Below, piece after piece: positions 9,222 to 16,719 of a stretch of DNA of 47,530 nt. Position 1 is the stretch's first letter, and each line of letters begins with the position of its first letter. A program made the translations under genes and the position numbers. Source of the stretch: a virus; IMG/VR virus record IMGVR_UViG_3300036761_001542, positions 1 to 47,530 of that record; one strand, given 5' to 3'. The notes beneath the pieces are model-generated. The model worked only from the letters and a program-made list of their open reading frames with translations, was not told where the DNA came from and did not search any database.

Positions 9222-11623
9222 TTCAGTTCCTTGACAACACGCTTGACGTCGGAAAGCGTAGGAAAGGTCTTCCATTCGTGCATGGTTTTCTTTGCCCATG
9301 TCTTTCCAATGGAAAACGTCACCGGGATCGTCATCTCTTCATTGAAATAGACGCGCGGCCGTTCGAGATGTTCACGAATGTAGGTCATGAAGGCGAAAAT
9401 CGACTTAGGATCTGGAGCTACGCTCAGCAAGAGCGAGTCGTGCACTTGCGCGTTCAGGATGACCTTGTCCGGGTGCTTCTGCGCGTAGATGTCTGCCGGG
9501 ATCAATCCCCACTGGTTCAGCAGAATGGCAACTTCGGCTTGTGGGACGAAGCCATACATCTCGTGGAACGTCTTGTAGTCCAGCGCCATGCTGGAGAAGT
9601 CAACGTGCCATCCCCACGTCGTCGCGAGGATGCCTTCCCCTGCGCCTCGGCGGCGCGTCGCCGCGTGCCAGGCGAGCAAAGGTGGTGTCTTGGCGCGAGC
9701 GAGCAGCTGGTTGCATTCCTCAATCGATTTCGAGAGCCCTAGTTCTTTCAGGATCGTGTCGGATAGAGTCTCGGCACCCTCCGCATTTCGGGCGGCATGG
9801 ACGACTGTCTTTCCTACTTCACGCTCGTCTTTCGTCACGTCGGCAGCTGGTTTGTTCAATATATCCGCCGCCATCAGCGTGTGAACGTCGAGCTTGGCTG
9901 GAGAGGTACGCGCGAGCTTGATCATGCTCGGATCGCGGGTCAACATGCGCGTGACGCGCTCTTCGGCTTGAGACAGGTCGAGTTCGAGGAACAGCCAGCC
10001 ACTTTCACTATGTGTCGGAACGAAGTACTGGCGGCGCGTGCGATCGACGTTCTGGAGATTCATCCCGGTTCGGCGCGGGTTCTTTCGAGAGGAAAACCGG
10101 AGCGTCTTCGTGACGTTGCTGTACGAGCAACGGATGACTCCATCCCGGTCCACGAGATCCGGGTTGACGAGCGTCAGGAGCTTCTGATTCTTTCGATAGC
10201 GAAGGAGAAGCGCGATGACGCGCTGAGCCGACGAGGTCAGGGTTCGTTCGGCTGCGATCCGCAGCTTACAAAGGGCCGTCTCGTCCGCTGTCACAGGCAG
10301 TGTTCCGTCGTTTTGCTTTCTTTTTCGGTTGTACTGCCGTGGCAGCTTGAGATCGCGATAGAGGAAAGCTTGAAGTTTCTTGTTCGAGAGCCCACCCTTT
10401 GCTCCCCAAAGGCTATAACCCGCGAGACTCTCTAGCTTCTCACGCAACTGCTCCAAGCGGTCGATGATCTTGGCACGGGCGGTCCGGAGCTGGGGAACGT
10501 TTACCGGGATTCCCTCTAACATCATGCGGATGCGTGGCCAGATGAGCGGTTGTGACAGGCGCTCGTATAACTCGTACAGGCCACGCTCGCGCAGCGTCTT
10601 CAGGTGTTGCTGCGCCAACATCCACGTAACACAGACATCGATTCCGTTCGTCCGCTGGATGGCGGCGGCCGTGGAATAGTCCTTCCACGGAGGTTGCCGG
10701 GTGTGCATCGCAGCCTGGAATTCTAGGGAATGAGATCCGCTCTTCAGTTCCTCTCCCTTCGCGATCTGTATTCCCCAGCGTGGATAGAGGACGTGGTGCA
10801 TGTCCATCGTGTCGTGGACGTAGCGCGTGATCTTGTAACCTTCCTGGATCAAATAGAAGACGTCGTACGGGCCGTTCTGCAAGACCTTGTCGCAGTTATA
10901 CCTCAAGAGCCATTGGATTGACGCACGTTGCGTGTAAGCGTCCAGGACGAGCGCGGTTTTTCCGTCCGCACTGAAACCGACGTACTTGACGCGGCCTCCC
11001 GGAGTCTCGATGTCGATAGCAAGCAAGGACTTCGAGGTCAGCTTCTTGCCGAACTTGACAATGTCGCTTTCGCTTGGCGAAGTCTTCAAGACATACGTGG
11101 GGTGGTCGAGGTCGCGGAACTCCAGCTCTTCTTTGATCTTCCGCCAGTCTGCCAGAATGACGGAGCGGAGGTCAGGCCGGTAGCTCAAGACCATCGGGTG
11201 GAATGTCGGGATGATCTTGACGGTTTTCCCGTTCGGACGCTTCCAGGCTAGAATCGAACCGCGGTACTTCGTGATGGAGGACAAGCCCGTCAGCGCATGT
11301 AGGGCTGTGCTGCCGACCGGAACGACGAGCCACGGATCTTCCCACGTCTTCGCCCGCTTCTGCAAGTCCAGCTCCCACGCGCGGCGCTCCGCGAGCGGGA
11401 TATTGGAAACGGACGAGGCGGAGCCCCGGCGCTCGCAGACGTTTTCCAGCCTAAAATCTATGCGCCGCAGTCCGACCTCCGTCCAGATGTCTTGCTGGAG
11501 CATGCCGGCGTAGCCGACCATCGGGCGCCGCTTCAGGACTTCCTGCGCGCCCGGTGCTTCGGCGACGAAGATCACGCGCGCATTCAACGGACCTTCGCCG
11601 GGAACTTGATGATCTAGGAGCAT
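9218..11623 (-). CDS. UDG-domain / 3'-5' exonuclease / family A DNA polymerase fusion
   Basis: An 801-residue replicative polymerase with three regions. Residues 1-165 resemble a family 4/5 uracil-DNA glycosylase: EAPG at 22-25, PMVGYAG at 34-40 and the FHPMVLSYR motif at 141-149. Residues 195-345 are a DnaQ-like proofreading exonuclease, with DIE at 204-206, NGPYD at 250-254 and D329. Residues 345-801 are the polymerase, with motif A LELDLSQAEERV (catalytic D549), motif B R601/K605/H609 and motif C VHDS (D729). UDG-like N-termini on phage family A polymerases are known (SPO1-type). The O-helix reads HAARNAEG where related phage enzymes usually have HAxNYGMG, so the conserved tyrosine is an asparagine. 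The start overlaps the upstream small ORF (TAATG). Confidence 0.9.
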   Translation of the reverse strand: MLLDHQVPGEGPLNARVIFVAEAPGAQEVLKRRPMVGYAGMLQQDIWTEVGLRRIDFRLENVCERRGSASSVSNIPLAERRAWELDLQKRAKTWEDPWLVVPVGSTALHALTGLSSITKYRGSILAWKRPNGKTVKIIPTFHPMVLSYRPDLRSVILADWRKIKEELEFRDLDHPTYVLKTSPSESDIVKFGKKLTSKSLLAIDIETPGGRVKYVGFSADGKTALVLDAYTQRASIQWLLRYNCDKVLQNGPYDVFYLIQEGYKITRYVHDTMDMHHVLYPRWGIQIAKGEELKSGSHSLEFQAAMHTRQPPWKDYSTAAAIQRTNGIDVCVTWMLAQQHLKTLRERGLYELYERLSQPLIWPRIRMMLEGIPVNVPQLRTARAKIIDRLEQLREKLESLAGYSLWGAKGGLSNKKLQAFLYRDLKLPRQYNRKRKQNDGTLPVTADETALCKLRIAAERTLTSSAQRVIALLLRYRKNQKLLTLVNPDLVDRDGVIRCSYSNVTKTLRFSSRKNPRRTGMNLQNVDRTRRQYFVPTHSESGWLFLELDLSQAEERVTRMLTRDPSMIKLARTSPAKLDVHTLMAADILNKPAADVTKDEREVGKTVVHAARNAEGAETLSDTILKELGLSKSIEECNQLLARAKTPPLLAWHAATRRRGAGEGILATTWGWHVDFSSMALDYKTFHEMYGFVPQAEVAILLNQWGLIPADIYAQKHPDKVILNAQVHDSLLLSVAPDPKSIFAFMTYIREHLERPRVYFNEEMTIPVTFSIGKTWAKKTMHEWKTFPTLSDVKRVVKELK

Positions 11624-11793
11624 TATAGGTGGAAGACACTGACGAGGGCGGGCAGCGCGAACATGCCAAGCAGCATCCCCTTCTCGTCTGTCAGTAGCAC
11701 GAAGCCCGGCAGCGCAATAAGGTCGACGTTTGCGACGTTTGGAATGTTATACTCGCGTGTCTCTTCCTTCACTTTGATTAGAACTCGTAACAT
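11623..11793 (-). CDS. 56-residue protein coupled to the DNA polymerase gene
   Basis: Starts at an ATG preceded by a GGAG ribosome binding site 6-7 nt upstream, and its stop overlaps the polymerase ATG as TAATG. The protein has an N-terminal charged strand (MLRVLIKVKEETREYNIP) and two hydrophobic strands (VDLIALPGFVLLTDEKG, MLLGMFALPALVSVF). It is probably a small beta protein, and the overlap suggests it is made together with the polymerase. Unknown family. Confidence 0.6.
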   Translation of the reverse strand: MLRVLIKVKEETREYNIPNVANVDLIALPGFVLLTDEKGMLLGMFALPALVSVFHL

Positions 11794-11795
11794 TA

Positions 11796-11978
11796 TTATC
11801 TCCGCTTGTTCCGGATCGCGTCTTTCAGATCGCGGAAGACTTCCTCCCGCTTCGTCTCGATCTCAGTCGCTGAAGACCGGTGGTTCTCGGGACAGTACGT
11901 GGCTAGGTGCGCCACGTAGGCATTCACGCCAACGACCTGCCCGCAACGTTCGCAAACTCGCTTAGAAGACGTCTCCAT
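11796..11978 (-). CDS. Small C2HC zinc-finger-type protein
   Basis: Sixty residues from the ATG at 11,978, which has AAGG at good spacing; a GTG at 11,984 is an alternative. The N-terminal half has C-x2-C-x12-H-x4-C (CERCGQVVGVNAYVAHLATYC), matching a single treble-clef or C2HC zinc finger. The C-terminal half is a charged helix (EIETKREEVFRDLKDAIRNKRR). It probably binds nucleic acid or a host protein. Confidence 0.6.
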   Translation of the reverse strand: METSSKRVCERCGQVVGVNAYVAHLATYCPENHRSSATEIETKREEVFRDLKDAIRNKRR

Positions 11979-12207
11979 TTTCACCTTTCTTCTCTTCCTC
12001 GTAAGGGACGGCCACGCGGCGGTAGAACTCCTGTTGTGTGCAGGTCAATGCGCCCATGATCCCGTTGATGGTCTCATAACTCCGCCCTGCTAGATAGAGG
12101 TAGGATAGACAGAGGTCGGTGATGCAGAAGTTTAGCTCACCGGGCGAGCACGGCTTCCTATGCCGTCTGCGGATGTCCGTTCGAGCCGCTTTCGAGATGT
12201 AGGGCAT
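11962..12207 (-). CDS. Conserved phage protein of the DUF6899 type
   Basis: An 81-residue protein from the ATG at 12,207, which has AAAGGA 5 nt upstream. It begins MPYISKAARTDI and contains SPGELNFCITDLC, the Ile-rich stretch ETINGIMGALTCTQQEFYRR and the ending VPYEEEKKGENGDVF. This pattern is shared by many phage proteins of the MPYIS...GELNY...EFYRR...ENGDVY family, whose function is not known. It overlaps the zinc-finger gene downstream by 17 nt. Confidence 0.7.
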   Translation of the reverse strand: MPYISKAARTDIRRRHRKPCSPGELNFCITDLCLSYLYLAGRSYETINGIMGALTCTQQEFYRRVAVPYEEEKKGENGDVF

Positions 12208-12326
12208 TTCAATCCTTTCCACTCATGACAGGCACAGGCGCAGGTTTTCGACGTGTGGAGGCAGCCATAGCAGTCTTCCGTGATGCACCAGCCGCTCTTG
12301 TATTTACTTGGCTGCAGTGACGCCAA
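12132..12326 (-). CDS. Putative Cys/His-rich microprotein
   Basis: The only start codon in frame is a TTG at 12,326, giving 64 residues and overlaps with both neighbours. The central segment has C-x4-C-x2-C, H and CACACH (WCITEDCYGCLHTSKTCACACHE is read across about residues 12-34), a pattern like small metal-binding phage proteins. It fills the otherwise empty 96 nt between the DUF5664 and DUF6899 genes. No ribosome binding site is visible; the true C-terminus may also be shorter. Confidence 0.4.
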   Translation of the reverse strand: MASLQPSKYKSGWCITEDCYGCLHTSKTCACACHEWKGLKCPTSRKRLERTSADGIGSRARPVS

Positions 12327-12735
12327 CGATGTCGTCTTCCGAGTCATAGTTACGCGGACCGGAACGGAGCTTTCGGCGCACAAGTTCGGAACCGGCCAGA
12401 TTGAAAAAGACGGCCGCTGCGTGATCCTCCGGTGATGCAACACTACAGGCAGCTTCGTCATTTAGGCACTGCGGGAACTCTACGTCCAGGTCCTCGACGT
12501 ACTGTAGCAGATGGCGCATGGCGCTCTCAACGAAGCGCCATAGTTCATCGTGCGTCGCAGCTCTCTTCCAGTTGTTCGGCTTGTATTTGACGGCTCCCTT
12601 GCCCATGTGATCCGCCCACCGGCGCAACATGTGTCGGTCGATGAGATCGTAGCGAGGTTTGTTCGTTGCCGTGTCTCGTACCATGCCGCTGCCGAAAGTC
12701 TGCCGCTCGCCGGAATCTGTGATGACGTAGCTCAT
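12304..12735 (-). CDS. DUF5664 / dATP-dGTP diphosphohydrolase N-terminal-type protein
   Basis: A 143-residue protein. The ATG at 12,735 was chosen because GGAG lies 7 nt upstream and the upstream gene ends just before it. The core SGMVRDTATNKPRYDLI, then HMGKGAVKYKPNNWKRA, then FVESAMRHLLQYVE and HAAAVFFNLAGSEL follows the DUF5664 pattern (dGTP_diPhyd_N), a four-helix fold related to MazG-like nucleotide pyrophosphohydrolases. Known relatives act on dNTPs in some phages, but many are uncharacterised. It sits beside a DUF1937 gene and near the polymerase, so nucleotide-pool control is inferred. Confidence 0.75.
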   Translation of the reverse strand: MSYVITDSGERQTFGSGMVRDTATNKPRYDLIDRHMLRRWADHMGKGAVKYKPNNWKRAATHDELWRFVESAMRHLLQYVEDLDVEFPQCLNDEAACSVASPEDHAAAVFFNLAGSELVRRKLRSGPRNYDSEDDIVGVTAAK

Positions 12736-12736
12736 T

Positions 12737-13201
12737 TCAATACTCCAGGGGCCATCTGACGTAGTAAATCGGTTTGTTGGCATGGCGAAAGCGTAGGATC
12801 TCGTGCCGTACGCCGACGCTCCGCGTCCATCCGAGCATCATGATGACGAGCAGGCCGTGCGCGCAGTCCATCAGCGGCTGGTCGGCCCTGAGCCATACCT
12901 TGTGATTTCCTACACCTTCCAGTCCTACATATGCTTCCGAGATGGCATGCGAATGCGCTATCGGAGAGAACACCGGAATTCCTAGCTCAATCAACCGGCC
13001 AGCGACGAGACAGGCTGCCAGGTTTGCTTGCTGGACTCCTGCGACGTAGCGACTGTATGGTGTCGCAAGATACCAGTATTTCGAGCCGCGGAGGCGCAGA
13101 TCATCGATGGTCGGATAGAGACACTGGGAAAAAGGTGGAAGGCACCGGAGCGGGGAGGATGCCGATCCGGCGCCCTTGTTGCCGGCGGGGTTTGGCTTCA
13201 C
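12737..13201 (-). CDS. DUF1937 nucleoside-deoxyribosyltransferase-like protein
   Basis: A 154-residue protein. The start is placed at the GTG at 13,201, whose GTGA overlaps the stop of a zinc-finger microORF; longer starts exist. From about residue 40 it reads KYWYLATPYSRY, GIPVFSPIAHSHAIS, WLRADQPLMDCAHGLLVIMMLGW, SVGVRHEI and KPIYYVRW, the motif order of DUF1937, a member of the nucleoside 2-deoxyribosyltransferase-like fold. The role is probably nucleotide salvage or modification. It precedes the DUF5664 gene by 1 nt. Confidence 0.75.
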   Translation of the reverse strand: MKPNPAGNKGAGSASSPLRCLPPFSQCLYPTIDDLRLRGSKYWYLATPYSRYVAGVQQANLAACLVAGRLIELGIPVFSPIAHSHAISEAYVGLEGVGNHKVWLRADQPLMDCAHGLLVIMMLGWTRSVGVRHEILRFRHANKPIYYVRWPLEY

Positions 13202-13296
13202 CGTTCGACAACGTTCGCTGGATGCGCCAGAATGTGCGGAACGAGACGGCTTCGAGGAACGCGCTGACCGCACACCGGACATGTTACTGGCGACAC
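13198..13296 (-). CDS. C2H2 zinc-finger microprotein
   Basis: A 32-residue ORF starting at GTG 13,296, between the ssDNA-binding-type gene and the DUF1937 gene. It contains C-x2-C-x11-H-x3-H (CPVCGQRVPRSRLVPHILAH), close to the classical C2H2 finger spacing. Its stop overlaps the DUF1937 GTG. There is no clear ribosome binding site, so expression is uncertain, but the motif and the overlap argue against chance. Confidence 0.45.
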   Translation of the reverse strand: MSPVTCPVCGQRVPRSRLVPHILAHPANVVER

Positions 13297-13324
13297 CCAT
13301 TCTACTTCTCGGACTTCGGACGAC

Positions 13325-13897
13325 TCAGTCGTCCTCGTCGTCTTCCTCTTCGTCTTCCTCGTCGTCTTCCTCTTCCTTCTCTTCGCCCTCTTCCTCTTCC
13401 TCTTCTTCCTCTTCCTCTACCTTGCCCTTACCGAGAGGACGCTCTCCGATGGCGAAGTAGTCGGAGATGTTGTTGCGCTTCGCGCCCTTGTACTTCGGAT
13501 CGCGCAAGCCGTCGTCGATCTGCATGTCGACTTCAGCTCCCACGGACTTGCCGACGAGCCCGGACAACTGCTTTTCGAGGTTCGACAGGAGCTTGGCGCC
13601 GCTCTTCTTCACCAGCTTTTTCAACCGGGACAGCGCCGGGGTCCGAGTTGCCGGATCGGTAAAGGCCGGGTCATCGTCCGTGCCGAGTGCGAAGTAGTCG
13701 ATCAGCGGGGCGCCGACGACTCCCTGCTGCTGCCCTTTGACGACACGGAAGGACACGGTCGGCATGTACTTGGACCCCTTCTTCGTCTTCAGGATCTCAC
13801 ACTTGACGATCCTGAGATGGACGAGCTGTGCGTCGATCACCGCTCGATGATCGGGCACGTCGTCCCAGTTGACAGTACGCTTCTTGGCCATTGCCAT
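13325..13897 (-). CDS. ssDNA-binding-type protein with acidic C-terminal tail
   Basis: A 190-residue protein. The ATG at 13,897 has GAGGGAG 8 nt upstream, so the 77-residue longer frame is rejected. The core (ILKTKKGSKYMPTVSFRVVKG, VGAPLIDYFALG, LVGKSVGAEVDMQ, KYKGAKRNNISDYFAIG) resembles DUF669/OB-fold phage ssDNA-binding proteins. The last 40 residues are almost entirely Asp/Glu, like the protein-interaction tails of SSB and T7 gp2.5. Downstream of a Sak4-like ATPase and upstream of nucleotide genes, it fits the phage SSB role. Confidence 0.65.
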   Translation of the reverse strand: MAMAKKRTVNWDDVPDHRAVIDAQLVHLRIVKCEILKTKKGSKYMPTVSFRVVKGQQQGVVGAPLIDYFALGTDDDPAFTDPATRTPALSRLKKLVKKSGAKLLSNLEKQLSGLVGKSVGAEVDMQIDDGLRDPKYKGAKRNNISDYFAIGERPLGKGKVEEEEEEEEEEGEEKEEEDDEEDEEEDDEDD

Positions 13898-13911
13898 ATA
13901 TTTGACTCCCT

Positions 13912-14217
13912 CTAAAGGTTTACAGACGTGCGCGACACGCTCGCGCGGCGGTGGTACGCTTCGATCTCGGTAGGGGAAAGGGCCGGGATGGTGGGCGGAA
14001 AATTTATCGGGCCTGGATGCTGGGCATTGTGTGGAGTTCGCTGGATACCGATCAGGCCGCTCACTAGGACGTGCCCGCAGCGCTGGCACGAGTACGGATA
14101 ATCTCCTTTCTTGTCGCATAGAGGACAATACAGCCAGTCATTTCCATGACACTTCTGGCACACTACGGACGGCATGGAGCTAGGACGGAGTAGAAAGATG
14201 TAGTTCGGAACGCTCAT
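13912..14217 (-). CDS. Triple CxxC zinc-ribbon protein
   Basis: A 101-residue protein whose ATG overlaps the stop codon of the Sak4-like ATPase gene (ATGA). It has CQKCHGNDWLYCPLCDKKG followed by SCQRCG, i.e. three CxxC pairs similar to a rubredoxin or DnaJ-type zinc ribbon. The C-terminal half is Pro/Thr-rich and probably unstructured. Its position between ATPase and SSB genes suggests a recombination or replication accessory role. Confidence 0.6.
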   Translation of the reverse strand: MSVPNYIFLLRPSSMPSVVCQKCHGNDWLYCPLCDKKGDYPYSCQRCGHVLVSGLIGIQRTPHNAQHPGPINFPPTIPALSPTEIEAYHRRASVSRTSVNL

Positions 14218-15038
14218 GGCTTCTCTCCCCACACGGCCGCGTAGCTAGCTAGACAATGATTCTTCGCGCCAATCTGCGTCGAACAGTGCCAGCTATCGTC
14301 TCTCTGCGTTTGAAACCGTCTCACGTACCGCTGTCTCTTTTCGCTCCAGTCTGCGTGCAAGTAGTATACCTCTCCCCAGCCGATGGCTATGCCGCCTTCC
14401 GGATCTCCGATGCGGCCCGGCAGTGACAAGCTCTTGCCGATCTCGTTACCTTCAGCGTCACGCTTGCCACGGACATGGCACGTTAGGACGAGATTCGTGT
14501 GGAGAGACGGAAGACCTGTCATCAAAAGCTCTTCGCAGGCATCCGCGGCCCCGATTCTCCACTGTCTGGGATCTTTGGCTCCCGGATTCAAGACGTATTG
14601 TTCGTATTTCAAGGCATGCAGGACGAAGTACGTGGCGGAGTCCAGAACGATGGTCTTCCACTTCTTGAATTCGTCATAGAGCTGTTCGCACCTGGACAGG
14701 AGCTTGGCGAAGGCGCGGGCCTCACGGACGGCGCGCTGGCCGAAGATGTCAGGACCGCCCTTCAGCATGCCCGGATCATGGTAGTGTTCGATACGGACGA
14801 TGCCGTCCGGCCGCGTGATTTCCTCGACACGTCCGGTCGGACCCTTGATCCTTTTTACTGGAAAAGTTTCGATGACGCGCCCCGTGGCTTCGTCGAGCTT
14901 GATGCGGTAGGGGCCGGCTTTGTCCGGCGGGTCCGTGAGCAAAACGAGCATGGGCTTCGGCCACGTGACGGCTGCCGTTGACTTGCCGTCTCCAGTCGCG
15001 GCGATGAGAATGGTGTGGGTCGGCGGGTGTTCAGGCAT
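14214..15038 (-). CDS. RecA-fold P-loop ATPase, Sak4-like
   Basis: A 274-residue single-domain NTPase. Walker A is AATGDGKST (residues 13-21) and Walker B is TIVLDSAT (129-136), followed by a conserved LVLTCHVRGKRD strand near residue 185, the usual sensor-like position. The size, an N-terminal Walker A and an SSB-like gene close downstream are typical of phage Sak4-type RecA-like recombinases or annealing factors. A neighbouring Cas4/RecB-like nuclease supports a recombination module. Confidence 0.7.
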   Translation of the reverse strand: MPEHPPTHTILIAATGDGKSTAAVTWPKPMLVLLTDPPDKAGPYRIKLDEATGRVIETFPVKRIKGPTGRVEEITRPDGIVRIEHYHDPGMLKGGPDIFGQRAVREARAFAKLLSRCEQLYDEFKKWKTIVLDSATYFVLHALKYEQYVLNPGAKDPRQWRIGAADACEELLMTGLPSLHTNLVLTCHVRGKRDAEGNEIGKSLSLPGRIGDPEGGIAIGWGEVYYLHADWSEKRQRYVRRFQTQRDDSWHCSTQIGAKNHCLASYAAVWGEKP

Positions 15039-15270
15039 TCTTTCTCACTTTCCGTTCTCCTGAGCACGGATGCTCCAGGACGAAATCTAGGACTTGCGTG
15101 ATAGACTCGGTTAGCTGCTTCTGTAGTCCTACGGCTAGGCCCACCAGGACGTCATCTTGTCCGACGTTCGCAGCTGCGAAGCCTAGAAAGGCGTCTGGCA
15201 GACTGAGGGCACCTCGGAGGCGCATGACGAGAAAGTTCCAGCGGAAACTGCGCTCTTGAAGTTCTGTCAT
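15031..15270 (-). CDS. Small hypothetical protein
   Basis: A 79-residue protein with a very good ribosome binding site (AAAGGAG, 5 nt before the ATG). It overlaps the ATPase gene by 8 nt. Helical and Leu/Val-rich (GLAVGLQKQLTESITQVLDFVLE). Likely co-translated with the recombination genes; no family recognised. Confidence 0.55.
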   Translation of the reverse strand: MTELQERSFRWNFLVMRLRGALSLPDAFLGFAAANVGQDDVLVGLAVGLQKQLTESITQVLDFVLEHPCSGERKVRKNA

Positions 15271-15284
15271 TCGTGCTCCTTTAC

Positions 15285-15347
15285 TCAGATGTCAATGAGA
15301 AGAAGCCATGCGACGATGAGGCCGAAGAAGAGCAGGAGTTCCGTCAT
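15285..15347 (-). CDS. 20-residue single-pass membrane microprotein
   Basis: The ATG overlaps the nuclease stop codon (ATGA) and the next gene starts 15 nt after its stop. The peptide is MTELLLFFGLIVAWLLLIDI, almost wholly a membrane helix. It fills a gap that would otherwise be unexplained between two tightly packed genes. Size alone keeps confidence moderate. Confidence 0.45.
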   Translation of the reverse strand: MTELLLFFGLIVAWLLLIDI

Positions 15348-16297
15348 CGCCGCTTTTCTCCCTTGGCGTAGGCGAGAGGGTTCCAGACGTCTTCGACGAA
15401 CAACTCGCGCAAGTGTTGGAGGGGCCGGCCGTGGGCGCAGAACTCTTGGAACTCGCACCAGTAGCAGGAATCGAAGTGTGCCCCTTCCATCGGCAGACTC
15501 CGGACTCCGTTGTCGCCGTGGACACTGGCGTGCTCGCGGAGTGCTCGGAAACGTTTCGCTAGAGTCAAGGCATCGAGGCGAGCCCGCTCCAGCATTCTCG
15601 GCGTGCGCGTGACGATGAAGATCCGGGACGTGGCGTGCAGAAGCCCGCACTCACGGTAAGCCAGCTTGTGCTTAGAACAGGTTCGGTTCGAGTCAGGCAG
15701 AACCGGAAGCTCAATCGCATTGACGTAGGCGCGCAGGACCGCGGAGCCGGTATGATGCTCTAGGGCAATGCAATAGTTGGAGAGTTGGGCGGTCAGGCGG
15801 AACTTCTTTACCCACGGCGAAGAGATCCGGCCGGTGAACTTGTTGTCGAGGGGCGCGACGATACCGTCGCGGTCCTGGACAATCAGGTCCATACGTCCGG
15901 TCAAGATGACGGAATCGCCGATGTCGGCTTGAAATCCGACTTCGACGCCTTTCTTTCCGAGCGGCAGAGTGAAGGGTAAACCGTCGATCGGATGCGCGTC
16001 AATCCAGGCCTGGACGACCCGGCGCAGGTTGCGATATGAAAGCCGGGGCTCGATGACGACGCCCTCGCTCTCATTCTTCACGCACCATGCTTTGTAGGGT
16101 TTGAGTGCCGCGAGGGCCTTCTTCCGGTCGCCTGTACGGAAGTAGACGGCTAACGCTTCGTGGCCGGCGGCGCCACTTTCCAGGACCGCGACTTCGTGGC
16201 TGGAAGTCAAGTGCAAGCAATGCCGCACGAAGGCACGAGTCGAGCAAACTAGCGTCGAGAGCGTTGAACTGTCAATGTAAAGCAATTCTTCTGCCAC
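15344..16297 (-). CDS. PD-(D/E)XK nuclease of the RecB/Cas4 type
   Basis: A 317-residue protein. The GTG at 16,297 is preferred because GGAGGAAC lies directly upstream; a longer start at 16,336 lacks this. The central part GRMDLIVQD followed by PLDNKFTGR is the D...DxK core of RecB-family nucleases, preceded by a putative helix with HEA (GAAGHEALAVYF). Four C-terminal cysteines (CSKH and later CYWCEFQEFC) match the iron-sulfur cluster pattern of Cas4/AddB-like enzymes. Phages use such exonucleases with RecA-like or annealing proteins, as here. Confidence 0.75.
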   Translation of the reverse strand: MAEELLYIDSSTLSTLVCSTRAFVRHCLHLTSSHEVAVLESGAAGHEALAVYFRTGDRKKALAALKPYKAWCVKNESEGVVIEPRLSYRNLRRVVQAWIDAHPIDGLPFTLPLGKKGVEVGFQADIGDSVILTGRMDLIVQDRDGIVAPLDNKFTGRISSPWVKKFRLTAQLSNYCIALEHHTGSAVLRAYVNAIELPVLPDSNRTCSKHKLAYRECGLLHATSRIFIVTRTPRMLERARLDALTLAKRFRALREHASVHGDNGVRSLPMEGAHFDSCYWCEFQEFCAHGRPLQHLRELFVEDVWNPLAYAKGEKRR

Positions 16298-16451
16298 TGT
16301 TCCTCCAGATTTGATCCACGTCTCTGCCGATCGCACCTATCGCGACCATGATGTTGTGTTGGTTGACCGCCAACTCCAGCGCCCACGACGGCGGCCTTCT
16401 CGTACAGAACCACTTGACTATCCGCATGATTCTCTCAATGAGAGCGCTCAT
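16272..16451 (-). CDS. 59-residue basic amphipathic protein
   Basis: Starts at an ATG inside the 3' end of the upstream coiled-coil gene and runs 26 nt into the nuclease gene. It is basic with hydrophobic helices (LIERIMRIVKWFCTRRPP, WALELAVNQHNIMVAIGAIG). No separate ribosome binding site is evident, so it would depend on coupling. Unknown function. Confidence 0.45.
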   Translation of the reverse strand: MSALIERIMRIVKWFCTRRPPSWALELAVNQHNIMVAIGAIGRDVDQIWRNSGRRIALH

Positions 16452-16719
16452 CTGATTCTTCCGACGAGCGACGTTGGAGTTCGACGAGGTTCTCGGCGAG
16501 TTCAGCGGCGTGCGGTCCGAGCATGGCGACGCGGGCGGCGATGTCTTGGAGACGTGCCCACATGCCTTGCATCTGCACGTTTATGTCGTTGAACTGCTGG
16601 CCGATGAGCTGCGCGCGGTCCCATGCGTCTCGGAGCGACCCCTCTAAGGAATGCCACTCGCGCAGGAGCCCGATGGTCTGTTGTCTTACGGCGGCGGACA
16701 ATTCGGTCGATGATAGCAT
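16435..16719 (-). CDS. Coiled-coil hypothetical protein
   Basis: A 94-residue, almost wholly helical protein with heptad-like hydrophobics (VRQQTIGLLREWHSLEGSL, IGQQFNDINVQMQGMWARLQ). It overlaps the 3' half of the upstream ORF by more than 200 nt in another frame. In the overlap this frame looks the more protein-like of the two. Confidence 0.55.
   Translation of the reverse strand: MLSSTELSAAVRQQTIGLLREWHSLEGSLRDAWDRAQLIGQQFNDINVQMQGMWARLQDIAARVAMLGPHAAELAENLVELQRRSSEESDERSH

Noticed and set aside
12304-13201. 2-aminoadenine (Z-genome) pathway
   Set aside because: Only a DUF5664-type protein is present. No PurZ was recognised, and DUF5664 proteins are common in phages with normal DNA.
13325-14128. 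N-terminal extension of the ssDNA-binding-type protein
   Set aside because: The 77 extra residues lie over the zinc-ribbon gene and are Arg/Pro-rich, while the ATG at 13,897 has a strong ribosome binding site.
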